DNA of 64,000 bases, from assembly GCF_049675895.1 (NCBI RefSeq), contig NZ_CP183834.1, forward strand, positions 1,364,001 through 1,428,000. Direction: 5' to 3'. This document shows, piece by piece, positions 17,048 to 25,313 of the stretch. The notes under the pieces were generated by a model. The model had not been told where the DNA came from, searched no databases, and was given only the letters and a program-made list of their open reading frames with translations. The position numbers were made by a program, and so were the translations under genes. This stretch comes from Ampullimonas aquatilis (GTDB lineage Bacteria > Pseudomonadota > Gammaproteobacteria > Burkholderiales > Burkholderiaceae_D). Each line of letters opens with the position of its first letter. The stretch's first letter is position 1.

Positions 17048-17200
17048 TGTTTTCCTTCTTGTTTTATCGACTTTTTGCGGCGCAAGTTGAGCCCTGTTTT
17101 GTGCAAAGTTTCAACTTTTTGTAACCCTGCTTGCGGGTTGATGAAGCTACTGATCAAAACCTGGTATGTTTTGATACTCCAGAGTAGTAAAAAAATAGCC

Positions 17201-17220
17201 ATAATAAAAACGCACCTAAG
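17201..17220 (+). repeat. Dispersed intergenic motif, copy B
   Basis: ATAATAAAAACGCACCTAAG lies in the gap between fliS and the TPR-glycosyltransferase gene. The flanks are also shared with copy C: 17185-17241 and 42894-42950 line up over 57 bases without gaps at roughly two-thirds identity, including an identical TAGTAAAAAAA at the left and TTGAT near the right end. Confidence 0.5.
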
Positions 17221-17271
17221 AAGGTATATATTGATATATACAGATTGGGGGTATGCTTGTTATAGGCATTT

Positions 17272-18732
17272 TCAAGACAATGCCAGCAGGCTGTCCAATG
17301 ACGGCTGGCGGGATTTTCTGGTCGTTGTTTTGGCGGTGACCATTTGCTGCAAGGTTGCCGCTATTTGCTGGATGGGTGCTTGCCAGTCACCGGCAGTTTG
17401 CTGGGTAAAAAATTGCAGACTTTGATACCAGAGTGGCTGACTGGTATGAGCAGTCCAACGCCAGCTTGGCGTGATCGGCAACATCGCCAGAGTGGTCTTG
17501 CCTAATGCACTGGCCAAATGCAGCAAGGCCGTATCGACCGTGACCACTGCATCCAGATTGGCGATGACGGCCGCCGTATCATCCAAAGAAGACAGTTGCG
17601 CGCTTAAATCAATACCATGGTGAAATACGTCGGTAAATGGTTGCGGCTTGCCTTGATGGGGATGACCCACTTGTAGATTGACCCATTCAATATCCGGTAA
17701 TTGCGCCAATGGGTGTAAATCAGTGAGCGCACAACTGCGTTGGGTATAGGGCATTTCTTCGGTCACATGTGCCACTGAAGTCGCCCAGGCAATGCCAACC
17801 CGCAATTTACCGGAACGCACTGGCAAACGGGTTTGCCAGCTTGCTTGCAGTTGTGGATCACCGCTTAAATAGGCAGGCAGGGCTTGTTTGCTGCTTTGAT
17901 CCAGACCCAAAACCGCGGGCAAACTCAGCAAGGGGCAATGATGTTCATGCACAGGCCAACTGGCGGGATCCAGTGTGACGGTGGCAATCGCAAAACTGCG
18001 CGCCATTAAACTGGCCAAGGTGGCCGGGCAGGCGAGTGTGATTTGCGTTGCGGGTTGTGCAGTATTTTGCGAATTTTGTTGCGCCATTTGCTGTTTCACT
18101 TGATTGATCCAGCGCGCCGCCTGAATCATATCGCCCAAGCCTTGTTCGGCAATCAGCAAGATGTGACTGCTGTTCTGACCGTGCCAGCGGGGTGTAGCCG
18201 GGGTGTGGCAAACTACGGCACCACAGTCGAACCGGGCTTCGTAATCTTGCCAGCCACTGGCAAAACGTCCCAGACGTAATCGATTTAAACCACGGTGATA
18301 GCGATGCATTGCATGGTTGGGCGCCAGCGTCACCAGCTTATCGTAGCAGCGATCGGCTTCGACATAATCATTTTGCATTTCGAGCAGTTGCGCGCGTAAA
18401 GTCCAGCCGATTTCCGAGCTGGCATTGATGGACAAGATTTGCGCCACCAGGCGACGTGCCTCTTGCATCTGGCCTAAAGCCAGGTAAGCCTGGGCACGAC
18501 CGGCCCGTGCCGACTCGCTCATTGGCAAGTGTTTGAGAATGCGATCAAACTGTTGCATGGCCAAGCATGGTTCCTGCAGACTTAAACAGAGACGGCCAAA
18601 CAATTGACGCAACAACAAGTCATTAGGAAATTTCGCAATGCCTTGTTCCAGCAAGGGCAAGGCATCATCCAGCCGATGTTGCGAGAGCGCCGCGTAAGCC
18701 TGTTCAGCAATGAGGCTGGCCGGGGAGTTCAT
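17272..18732 (-). CDS. TPR protein with glycosyltransferase-like C-terminal domain (second of pair)
   Basis: 486 residues. The start ATG at 18732 overlaps the stop of the upstream gene (ATGA), which fixes it; a longer frame to 18852 would run into that gene. The N-terminal ~170 residues hold TPR-like helical repeats (AEQAYAALSQHRLDDALPLL, LFGRLCLSLQEPCLAMQQFD). The segment RFASGWQDYEARFDC links to a GT-B-like domain with HILLIAEQGLGDMIQAARWI and a C-terminal VTVDTALLHLASALGKTTLA, seen in heptosyltransferase-like and flagellin-modifying TPR glycosyltransferases such as Caulobacter FlmG. Its placing among flagellar genes suggests flagellin glycosylation. The active residues and sugar donor are not established. 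Confidence 0.8.
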   Translation of the reverse strand: MNSPASLIAEQAYAALSQHRLDDALPLLEQGIAKFPNDLLLRQLFGRLCLSLQEPCLAMQQFDRILKHLPMSESARAGRAQAYLALGQMQEARRLVAQILSINASSEIGWTLRAQLLEMQNDYVEADRCYDKLVTLAPNHAMHRYHRGLNRLRLGRFASGWQDYEARFDCGAVVCHTPATPRWHGQNSSHILLIAEQGLGDMIQAARWINQVKQQMAQQNSQNTAQPATQITLACPATLASLMARSFAIATVTLDPASWPVHEHHCPLLSLPAVLGLDQSSKQALPAYLSGDPQLQASWQTRLPVRSGKLRVGIAWATSVAHVTEEMPYTQRSCALTDLHPLAQLPDIEWVNLQVGHPHQGKPQPFTDVFHHGIDLSAQLSSLDDTAAVIANLDAVVTVDTALLHLASALGKTTLAMLPITPSWRWTAHTSQPLWYQSLQFFTQQTAGDWQAPIQQIAATLQQMVTAKTTTRKSRQPSLDSLLALS

Positions 18733-20657
18733 GAGTAACTCCGCTGTTGATCGGCCACAATCGCTGCCAGCATGAGTTGGACGGACTTGATCACCGGTTG
18801 CCAGCCTTGTGTCAGACTGGTTTGACGGAACAGGCGCATGCTGCTGTACCATGGAGTGTCTTCGCCTTCGGTCATCCAGCGCCAGTCAGCAGCAAACGGT
18901 AATAAGGTCCAGACCGGCATACCCAGGGCACCCGCCAGATGGACCGGCGCGCTGTCCACGCTGATCAGCAAATCAAGATGCGTCATGAAAGCGGCTGAGT
19001 CAGCAAAGTCTTCGATATAAGGATTCAGGTCGATGATGGTTTCTTGCAAACCCAGCTCACCAATCTGTTGTTCCGCGCCACCTTTTTGCAACGAATAAAA
19101 CTCGCAGCCGGTAATCTCCAACATACCTTGCAATTGCGTCAAGTGCATCGAGCGCATGCGGTCATTGGCATGAGTCGGGCGACCTGCCCAGACCAGCCCG
19201 ACACGAATCGCCCTGGGCTTTTTGCTCAACTGCGCCATGCGTTCCTGAACGCTCAGATGCAGTTCATCTTTAAGCAATAAATACGGGCCGGATTGCTCTG
19301 CGTGCAGCGGATCATAGTTGAGCCGCAATGGCAGACTCATCATCCGTTCAACATAATCACAGCGCGGAATCCGGTCAAAGGAAGCATGGATCGCAATATT
19401 GGGATGCTGGCCGACAAACAGTCGCTCCAGTGGTTTGGGCAGCATCAGGGTAACGTTGACGCCATCGTTGGCCAGCAGGCGTACCAGCCGGAAAAACTGG
19501 ATGATATCGCCATAACCTTGTTCATACACAATCAATAAAGACTTGCCACGCAGGTCAGTCACGCCATCCCAGCGCGGCATATTGGCCCAGATCTGGTCAA
19601 TGATCATGCGGTCGTTGACCAAGTCGTCGACCAGATAACGGGCTTCGTGATCTTGCCAGCCTGATTCAAACTCGCCCAGGCGCAACAAACCCAGCGCTCG
19701 ACCAAAGCGTGCGGTATTAAAGTTGGGATCAAGACGCAGGGCACGGTCAAACTGCAGCATGGCTTCATCATAGCGACCAGTCTGAGTCAGCGCACCACCC
19801 AGCACCGCCATCCCCTTGAGATGATCCGGATCCAGGCGCAATACCCGGCGAGCGGCCGTCATGGCGCTTTCATAGGCAAAGTCTTCATAATCAACCGTGG
19901 CAATGCCCAGCCAGCCCGCGGTACTGCTGGGCGCCTGTTTGCACAATTTGCCAAAGACTTCGCGGGCTTCATCAAGCCGCTTGAGTGCCTTGAGCGCATA
20001 GCCTTTGTTATTGAGCGCGTTGGCATGATTGGGGTCAAGAATGAGTGCCGTATCGCAACACTGAATGGCCTCTTCATGCAGTTTCAAGGCAAAGAAGGTG
20101 CTGCCCAAATTGCTGTGATAAGTGGGGTCAGCCGGCTTGCGACTGATGGCTTCCATAAAGCAGGAGACGGCTTCTTGCTGACGGTTTAAGCCATTGAGCA
20201 ATGAGCCGCGCAGGTTATGATGATCAGCCACATCAGGTTCTTCCATGAGCAGCTGATCAGCGATACGCAGCCCCTCTTCATATTGTGAACATTTAAATAG
20301 GCTCTTCGCATACCAGGACAATAACTGCGGATGACGCTCACCGTACGACAAAGCGCGGGCAAAAAAATCGCGCGCCTTGGGCATGTCACCAAAGCGAAAA
20401 TGCGCCTGCCCCAAATCAAACAACAATTGGCCATTATGTGGCTCGGCACTCAAGGCTTTTTCCAGCCAATGCAGGCCTTCCTTCAGATGACCTTCGGAGA
20501 GCGTGATCAAGCCCATTTCACGATAGACCGCGGCATTTTTTTGCCCCGACTTGATCGTGCGTTGACCCAGGGCCTTGGCTTGCGACAGTTTGCCCTGCTC
20601 ACGTAGTTGGGTGAGTTGGGCGAGAGCAGTGGTAGCGGTATTGCTGGAGGCTTGCAT
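18729..20657 (-). CDS. TPR protein with glycosyltransferase-like C-terminal domain (first of pair)
   Basis: 642 residues from ATG 20657, chosen for the AAGGAA ribosome-binding site 8 bases upstream and because the remaining 41 codons would intrude on the next gene. About ten TPR units fill the first ~330 residues (for example KEGLHWLEKALSAEPHNGQL, SNLGSTFFALKLHEEAIQCC). After GEFESGWQDHEARYL comes a GT-B-like domain with SLLIVYEQGYGDIIQFFRLV, RVGLVWAGRPTHANDRMRS and LLISVDSAPVHLAGALGMPV. This is the architecture of FlmG-like TPR flagellin glycosyltransferases, where the TPR binds flagellin. It is the larger relative of its downstream neighbour, probably by duplication. Context: fliD/flaG/fliC upstream, fliS downstream. 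Confidence 0.83.
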   Translation of the reverse strand: MQASSNTATTALAQLTQLREQGKLSQAKALGQRTIKSGQKNAAVYREMGLITLSEGHLKEGLHWLEKALSAEPHNGQLLFDLGQAHFRFGDMPKARDFFARALSYGERHPQLLSWYAKSLFKCSQYEEGLRIADQLLMEEPDVADHHNLRGSLLNGLNRQQEAVSCFMEAISRKPADPTYHSNLGSTFFALKLHEEAIQCCDTALILDPNHANALNNKGYALKALKRLDEAREVFGKLCKQAPSSTAGWLGIATVDYEDFAYESAMTAARRVLRLDPDHLKGMAVLGGALTQTGRYDEAMLQFDRALRLDPNFNTARFGRALGLLRLGEFESGWQDHEARYLVDDLVNDRMIIDQIWANMPRWDGVTDLRGKSLLIVYEQGYGDIIQFFRLVRLLANDGVNVTLMLPKPLERLFVGQHPNIAIHASFDRIPRCDYVERMMSLPLRLNYDPLHAEQSGPYLLLKDELHLSVQERMAQLSKKPRAIRVGLVWAGRPTHANDRMRSMHLTQLQGMLEITGCEFYSLQKGGAEQQIGELGLQETIIDLNPYIEDFADSAAFMTHLDLLISVDSAPVHLAGALGMPVWTLLPFAADWRWMTEGEDTPWYSSMRLFRQTSLTQGWQPVIKSVQLMLAAIVADQQRSYS

Positions 20658-20673
20658 AAAAATTCCTTGTGGA

Positions 20674-22293
20674 TCAGGCATGGGCCGAATTGGTCGATTG
20701 CGTATCTGTTTGTTGAGGTGCGTCTGAGTGATTGGATTCTTCATCCTGAACCGAGTTGGTGGTGATTGCCGTGAATGCACTCAGCATGCTGCGGGCGTGT
20801 TCGCGCCAGGCTTTGGCAGCGTTAGCATCGCCACGTTGTTCAAGCAGTTGCGCAACCCGGCCATAGGCGGATACCTCAGCCGATAAAGGATGTTTCCAGT
20901 CGAGGTCGGAGCAGAGTTTTTTGACTTCAATCTGGCCGAGCGCCTTGTGCAAAATATAAAGATCTTCCTGCTTGACCGAATCGGCCTTGAAAGAGGCATT
21001 GCCACCGTGCCAGCGGTAATGGGCTACTGGACGGCCGAGATGCAGGAACATCAGTTTGTGTGCCGCAATGCGCAGCCACAGGTCGTAATCAATCGAGGCG
21101 GCGATGTTTTCATCAAAGCCACCCAAGTCTCGCATCACCGCGGTCTTGACCAGCGTACCCGGCATCGGCAGGGCGTTTTGTATAAACAGGCGCGCCAGCA
21201 GATGACCATTACCGGCATGGTTGTCATAGCGCAAGGTCTGGCCGAGTTGACCGGCACGATCCATTTGAATCAGATCACCATAAGCCACCGCCACTTCGGG
21301 CCAGTTAGCGACCAGTTGCGCGTAATCACTCAGCACATTGGGTAGGAGGACATCGTCGCTGTCATGCCAGACAATGTAATTGCCTTGCGCCTCGGCCAAG
21401 GCGCGATTGCGCGTTGCGGCCAGACCGCTGTGTTCTTTTTTGATGTAGCGGATGCGGGCGTCGTTATAGGTTGTCACGACGGCTTCGGTCGCGTCGCTGG
21501 AGCCATCATCCACAATCAATAATTCAAAGTGCTCATAGTCCTGGCTGAGTACCGAGTCAATTGCTTCACCAATCATGTCGGCGCGATTCCAGGTCACCAT
21601 GCCTACCGTGATGAATGGTGCAGATACGGCAGATTGATTGGCCGGATCATAGTGACTGATATCCTTGCTATGCAGTTCTTCGTAACCACGCACGGTGCTG
21701 CCCCATTCCTGATGGGCAAAAATCGGGCCGGAGCCGGTATAGACCTTGCCCGAATAGTGACGTGGAATAAAAAAGTGCGAAGGCAGAATGGTCAGATTGT
21801 TGTAGCCACAGGCTTGCCATACCTGTGTCAGGCGTTGCGGACCGACGCTCATCCAGGCCGGACGATCGCAAACCGTGACATCATTTTGAATCTCCAAAAT
21901 GATCTGGCCGATAAAACGGTTGAGTGCCACGCTGGCCATATAACCTGCGGCAATCAGACCGGGACGGGCCAGTTCATTTTCCCAGCAGGCAAAGGCTTCG
22001 TTTTCACAGAGCCAGTCAGGCAGGGGGCGGACGCAGACGCTGTCTGCATCGACCACAAAACCGCCTTCGTTGTACAGGATTTCCCAGCGCATCAGATCGG
22101 CCACGCCATTCAATTCTTTTTCAGCCATGTCACGCAGATGATTGGCATTGACCCAACCATAGTTGGCCAGTTCGTCATTGCCCCAAACCTTGACCTGCCA
22201 GCTGGGGTTATGGTCAATCCAGGTCTGGATGCAGTTGTCGGGACGTTGGCTTTCATCGCCAACCCAGATGATATGAATGGTTTTTGGAATCAT
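20674..22293 (-). CDS. Two-domain glycosyltransferase fusion (DXD sugar-binding + GT2)
   Basis: 539 residues combining two glycosyltransferase domains. Residues ~1-195 match the DXD sugar-transferase fold (PKTIHIIWVGDE at the start, LMRWEILYNEGGFVVDADSV carrying the D-x-D). Residues ~225-440 are a GT2 (GT-A) domain with FITVGMVTWNRADMIGEAID, LLIVDDGSSDATEAVV and YIVWHDSDDVLLPN. A Ser/Thr/Gln-rich tail follows. No membrane segment is visible, so it is probably cytoplasmic, acting on protein or a soluble acceptor. It sits between a GT2-like gene and the TPR-glycosyltransferases in the flagellar locus, suggesting it builds or extends a flagellin glycan. Donor and acceptor are unknown. Confidence 0.82.
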   Translation of the reverse strand: MIPKTIHIIWVGDESQRPDNCIQTWIDHNPSWQVKVWGNDELANYGWVNANHLRDMAEKELNGVADLMRWEILYNEGGFVVDADSVCVRPLPDWLCENEAFACWENELARPGLIAAGYMASVALNRFIGQIILEIQNDVTVCDRPAWMSVGPQRLTQVWQACGYNNLTILPSHFFIPRHYSGKVYTGSGPIFAHQEWGSTVRGYEELHSKDISHYDPANQSAVSAPFITVGMVTWNRADMIGEAIDSVLSQDYEHFELLIVDDGSSDATEAVVTTYNDARIRYIKKEHSGLAATRNRALAEAQGNYIVWHDSDDVLLPNVLSDYAQLVANWPEVAVAYGDLIQMDRAGQLGQTLRYDNHAGNGHLLARLFIQNALPMPGTLVKTAVMRDLGGFDENIAASIDYDLWLRIAAHKLMFLHLGRPVAHYRWHGGNASFKADSVKQEDLYILHKALGQIEVKKLCSDLDWKHPLSAEVSAYGRVAQLLEQRGDANAAKAWREHARSMLSAFTAITTNSVQDEESNHSDAPQQTDTQSTNSAHA

Positions 22294-22316
22294 GATATTG
22301 GCTTGTTAGTCTGTAT

Positions 22317-23141
22317 TTACGCGGTCACGGGATGGCTGAGCGAATCGGCCCCACTGTTGCTGGGCGCTGCAGCCGTTGACAGATCGGCTTTGCCATTGAG
22401 GATGTAATCAATCACCACTGGGCGCAGCGAGCGCAGATGACTGGTTGGATTGAGCGCACGATCACGTTCAAAATCGGCCAGTGCATCTTGGGAGTGACCG
22501 CTGTTTTTGGCATGGATGCCGGCTTCATGGGTGTCACGGGCAAAGTGTTCCAGATAGGAAACTTCACTTTGCACAAACGGGCGACTCAAGAGCTGTGGCA
22601 GGTGATAGTCGTAACCGTATTGGGTTTCGAGTTGTGGGCGCAGATTGAGGCCGGTGACAATCATCTCGGCCATGTCACGATCAAACATCTGCGAAATGCC
22701 GGGTGCGGTCTTGCGAAAACAAACTTCACCGTTTTGCCAAAGCGTATTACCTGCTTGATTATGAAATTTGCTGTTGTACAAACAGACAGGTAACTTCACA
22801 CCATTGGCCGAATAGCGCCCATACAGACCACGCAGGCGATGCGAAAAGCCCGGATCATGAATTGCATCGTTATCGGTGGTATAGAGAAAATCAAAGTCTT
22901 GAAAAGATTGCTGAAAGTCGCGGAAGTTACGCGCGCGAATGCGCTCAATACCGCCTTTTTGCGGCATGCGAATCACTTCATCGGCATAGCGTTTTAACCA
23001 GGATACTGAGTAAGCGCTGGAGCAATCGTCATAGACGATCAAAGCATCATTGCTGCCCATGGCTTCACGCAGCATGGCCAGTGACAGTTCGGTGATATGC
23101 GGGCGGTTATAAGTGGCAACTGCAATCAGCAGCTTGGACAT
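22317..23141 (-). CDS. GT2-like glycosyltransferase, probable flagellar glycosylation
   Basis: About 274 residues from the ATG at 23141 (SKLLIAVATYNRPHITELSL), which has GGAG nearby; an ATG four codons earlier is possible. The opening has the GT2 form (AVATYNR, ALIVYDDCSSAYS), and FLYTTDNDAIHDPG plausibly carries the D-x-D metal site. The C-terminal third, with YGYDYHLPQLLSRPFVQ and a Pro/Ser-rich end, is not familiar. It lies immediately downstream of fliD and upstream of the fused glycosyltransferase. Role in flagellin modification is inferred from context. Confidence 0.72.
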   Translation of the reverse strand: MSKLLIAVATYNRPHITELSLAMLREAMGSNDALIVYDDCSSAYSVSWLKRYADEVIRMPQKGGIERIRARNFRDFQQSFQDFDFLYTTDNDAIHDPGFSHRLRGLYGRYSANGVKLPVCLYNSKFHNQAGNTLWQNGEVCFRKTAPGISQMFDRDMAEMIVTGLNLRPQLETQYGYDYHLPQLLSRPFVQSEVSYLEHFARDTHEAGIHAKNSGHSQDALADFERDRALNPTSHLRSLRPVVIDYILNGKADLSTAAAPSNSGADSLSHPVTA

Positions 23142-23266
23142 GGTTGACTCCATTCAAACCTTTTAGCGGGTATGAAGGAGTGTAGGGAATTGATGCTGAA
23201 TTAAAGCGCTGAATAAGGTGGGAAAGCAGGGCTATTTAAGGATAAGCCCTATTGAGTATGAAAGGC

Positions 23267-24718
23267 CTAGCCGGTCTTGAATTGTTGAGTCAAATAGCTG
23301 GAGGTGCTGTTCCAGCTCGACATCATGGTATCGAGTGACTGGAACTGTGCCTGATAGCGTTTTTGCATGGCATCCAGTCTTAATTGAAACGCATCTTCCT
23401 GTTTGTTGAGGCTGGTGATGTTGGCATTAAGACTGTCGACACGGGTCTGAAACAGGCCGTTGGAAGCCAGCATATCGGTTGCCATACTATAAATCTGTGC
23501 GCCAAAACCCTTGATGTAACCAGCCTGACCCGATGTACCGCTCTCAACAAATAGTTTGGTCACTGCATCAGGATTGCTGGCAATGGCACTATTGAGTTTG
23601 GTGGTGTCCAGCTTGAAGGTACCATCTTGCTGAATGCTGATGCCGACTTCCGACAGGGTGTTATAGGTATTGCTGCTGCCCAGACTGCCAGTAAATGCCC
23701 GTTTGAGATTGCTCAGCGCATTTTTGACTGTACCTTCACCATTTAATGTCGAGCCAGTTTTGGTGGTGATGTCATAGTTGGTTAAACTTTTACTGGTACT
23801 GGCATAGTTATTAAACGCATCCACCAGTGTTTGGACTGATTTACTGATCGCATCGGTATCGCGCTCCACACCAACCTTGACGGTTGCTGTAGTAGCTTTA
23901 CTCAAATTGATTGTGAGGTTATCAATCACATTGGACAAGGTATTGGATGAATTCGTGATATCCACGCCATCCAGCTTGATATGCGCGTCCTTGGCAGCCG
24001 TGGTCTGGGTCATGTTTTTGCCAGAACCGGCGGTGTTGGTTGGATCAAATGCGAGTTGCGACAGACCGGTGGTATTGTTATCCGTGCCATCGCCATCTGA
24101 GGTGGTGATCTTGATACTGTTCTTGTTGCCGCTTTCGTTGGAAGCGATGCTTAAGCGCGCACCTGTACCGTCATTGATGATGCTGGCAGTCACGCCAGCA
24201 CTGGCGTTATTAATTGCATCACGGATATCGGCCAAAGTATTTTTGGATGGATCAATCGTGATATTGACGGCTGTCTTGTCCGGGTTATTGGTAAAGGTAT
24301 TCGTGCCGCTGTTATAGGTGCCCAGTTGAATGGTCAAGGTACCATCGCCAACGACGGCGGTTTTATCCGTATAGGCGGGCAGGGTGGAAATCAGCTTATG
24401 GTTTTGGGCCAAGTCGATGACATCCAGATCGTAGCTACCTTTAACTGCACCCGAACTCGCTGTCACGCTGGCAATCGTGCTGTCAGAGATAGTGGCTTTA
24501 CTGGCCGCAGCCGAAAGCGGTGTTGCCAATGTCTTGGCAGCATCTTTTAACGTGGAGAGCAGGCTGGTGATTTGACCAAAAGCGGAGATCTTGGAATTGA
24601 TCGTGGTTTCTTTGGCCTGCATTTGAGTCAAAGGAATCCGCTCGGCATTCATTAACTGAGTGACGAGTGAATTGACGTCCAGTCCGGACCCAAGGCCTGT
24701 TGAAGTAATTGCTGTCAT
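23267..24718 (-). CDS. fliD: Flagellar filament cap protein FliD
   Basis: Filament cap (HAP2) that helps flagellin subunits fold and insert at the tip. The start (TAITSTGLGSGLDVNSLVTQ) and the FliD N-terminal region with QMQAKETTINSKISAFGQI are characteristic; the C-terminal coiled coil includes RVDSLNANITSLNKQEDAFQ and ends in LDTMMSSWNSTSSYLTQQ. Length 483 is normal. The middle is the variable, Thr/Asn-rich surface domain. It lies downstream of flaG on the same strand, separated by a short hairpin region. Confidence 0.95.
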   Translation of the reverse strand: MTAITSTGLGSGLDVNSLVTQLMNAERIPLTQMQAKETTINSKISAFGQITSLLSTLKDAAKTLATPLSAAASKATISDSTIASVTASSGAVKGSYDLDVIDLAQNHKLISTLPAYTDKTAVVGDGTLTIQLGTYNSGTNTFTNNPDKTAVNITIDPSKNTLADIRDAINNASAGVTASIINDGTGARLSIASNESGNKNSIKITTSDGDGTDNNTTGLSQLAFDPTNTAGSGKNMTQTTAAKDAHIKLDGVDITNSSNTLSNVIDNLTINLSKATTATVKVGVERDTDAISKSVQTLVDAFNNYASTSKSLTNYDITTKTGSTLNGEGTVKNALSNLKRAFTGSLGSSNTYNTLSEVGISIQQDGTFKLDTTKLNSAIASNPDAVTKLFVESGTSGQAGYIKGFGAQIYSMATDMLASNGLFQTRVDSLNANITSLNKQEDAFQLRLDAMQKRYQAQFQSLDTMMSSWNSTSSYLTQQFKTG

Positions 24719-24770
24719 GATCTATCCATCCTGCCTAAGACAATAACGTTTTTGTATGCATCAAAAGCTT

Positions 24771-24800
24771 TGAATAAACCCATGAAAATGGGCTTATTCA
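24771..24800 (-). other. Inverted repeat at the flaG stop codon
   Basis: TGAATAAACCCA (24771-24782) and TGGGCTTATTCA (24789-24800) form a 12-bp stem with one wobble or mismatch and a 6-base loop, overlapping the flaG stop. No strong T run follows on the minus strand, so it may weaken or punctuate read-through into fliD rather than end it. Confidence 0.5.
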
Positions 24801-25175
24801 GGCTTTTTGATCAATCATCACGCCTTGACCCTGCATACGACCCAACGCCCTGCTGATTGCCAGCATTTCTGGTCCAGGAATTTGTCGAATGACCTGATTG
24901 GTTCCTGTATCCATGACCTTGACAACCAGTTCTTTTGATTCGTTATCAATCGAAAATTGCAGATTACGATTGATTGGTTCAAAAAACTGATTGGCCTGCT
25001 TCACTGCATCCTTGACCTGTTCCCGTTGTTGTTCCAACAAGGCTGGATCAATTGGCTGCGTGGATCCGGCAGGACTGCTGCTCTCTGCTTTACCTGTAGA
25101 AAATCCTCGTCCAACATGATTGGTACTGCCAATCGACGAGGATAGTATCGACTCGGTTGAAAAACTCATTTTCAT
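24798..25175 (-). CDS. flaG: FlaG-family flagellar protein
   Basis: 125 residues, from the ATG at 25175 with an AAAAAGGAGCACATC ribosome-binding site; an upstream in-frame ATG at 25217 would cover a palindrome and lacks a comparable site. The conserved FlaG core is the C-terminal half: FEPINRNLQFSIDNESKELV and VIRQIPGPEMLAISRALG. FlaG proteins influence filament length in polar-flagellated bacteria; biochemical role is poorly known. Position between fliC and fliD is the usual one. Confidence 0.92.
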   Translation of the reverse strand: MKMSFSTESILSSSIGSTNHVGRGFSTGKAESSSPAGSTQPIDPALLEQQREQVKDAVKQANQFFEPINRNLQFSIDNESKELVVKVMDTGTNQVIRQIPGPEMLAISRALGRMQGQGVMIDQKA

Positions 25176-25196
25176 GATGTGCTCCTTTTTCTGCGC

Positions 25197-25214
25197 ACTA
25201 CTGAATTCAGTAGT
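25197..25214. promoter_or_regulatory. 18-bp perfect palindrome upstream of flaG
   Basis: ACTACTGAATTCAGTAGT is a perfect, loopless palindrome ending 21 bases before the flaG start codon, directly ahead of its ribosome-binding site. It could be an operator for a dimeric regulator or an mRNA structure acting on flaG translation. No regulator is indicated. Confidence 0.4.
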
Positions 25215-25276
25215 CATGCGAAGATGCCGGAAAATCCTCGTGAGATTCTGCCGGCAACCTGTTTCCAGGATTTCTG

Positions 25277-25300
25277 CTGATACACCTCCCGGTGTATCAG
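25277..25300 (-). other. Perfect 10-bp hairpin downstream of fliC (first copy)
   Basis: CTGATACACC (25277-25286), loop TCCC and GGTGTATCAG (25291-25300) make a 10-bp perfect stem 13 bases after the flagellin stop. On the minus strand no T tract follows, so it may protect the 3' end of the flagellin mRNA after processing, or let some transcription pass into flaG, rather than be a simple terminator. Confidence 0.6.
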
Positions 25301-25313
25301 CCCGTTACTCTGA

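Noticed and set aside
21529..22407. A 292-codon open frame on the + strand opposite the fused glycosyltransferase and GT2 gene.
   Set aside because: It is antisense to two genes with clear domains and motifs, its product has no recognisable fold and its composition mirrors the sense genes.
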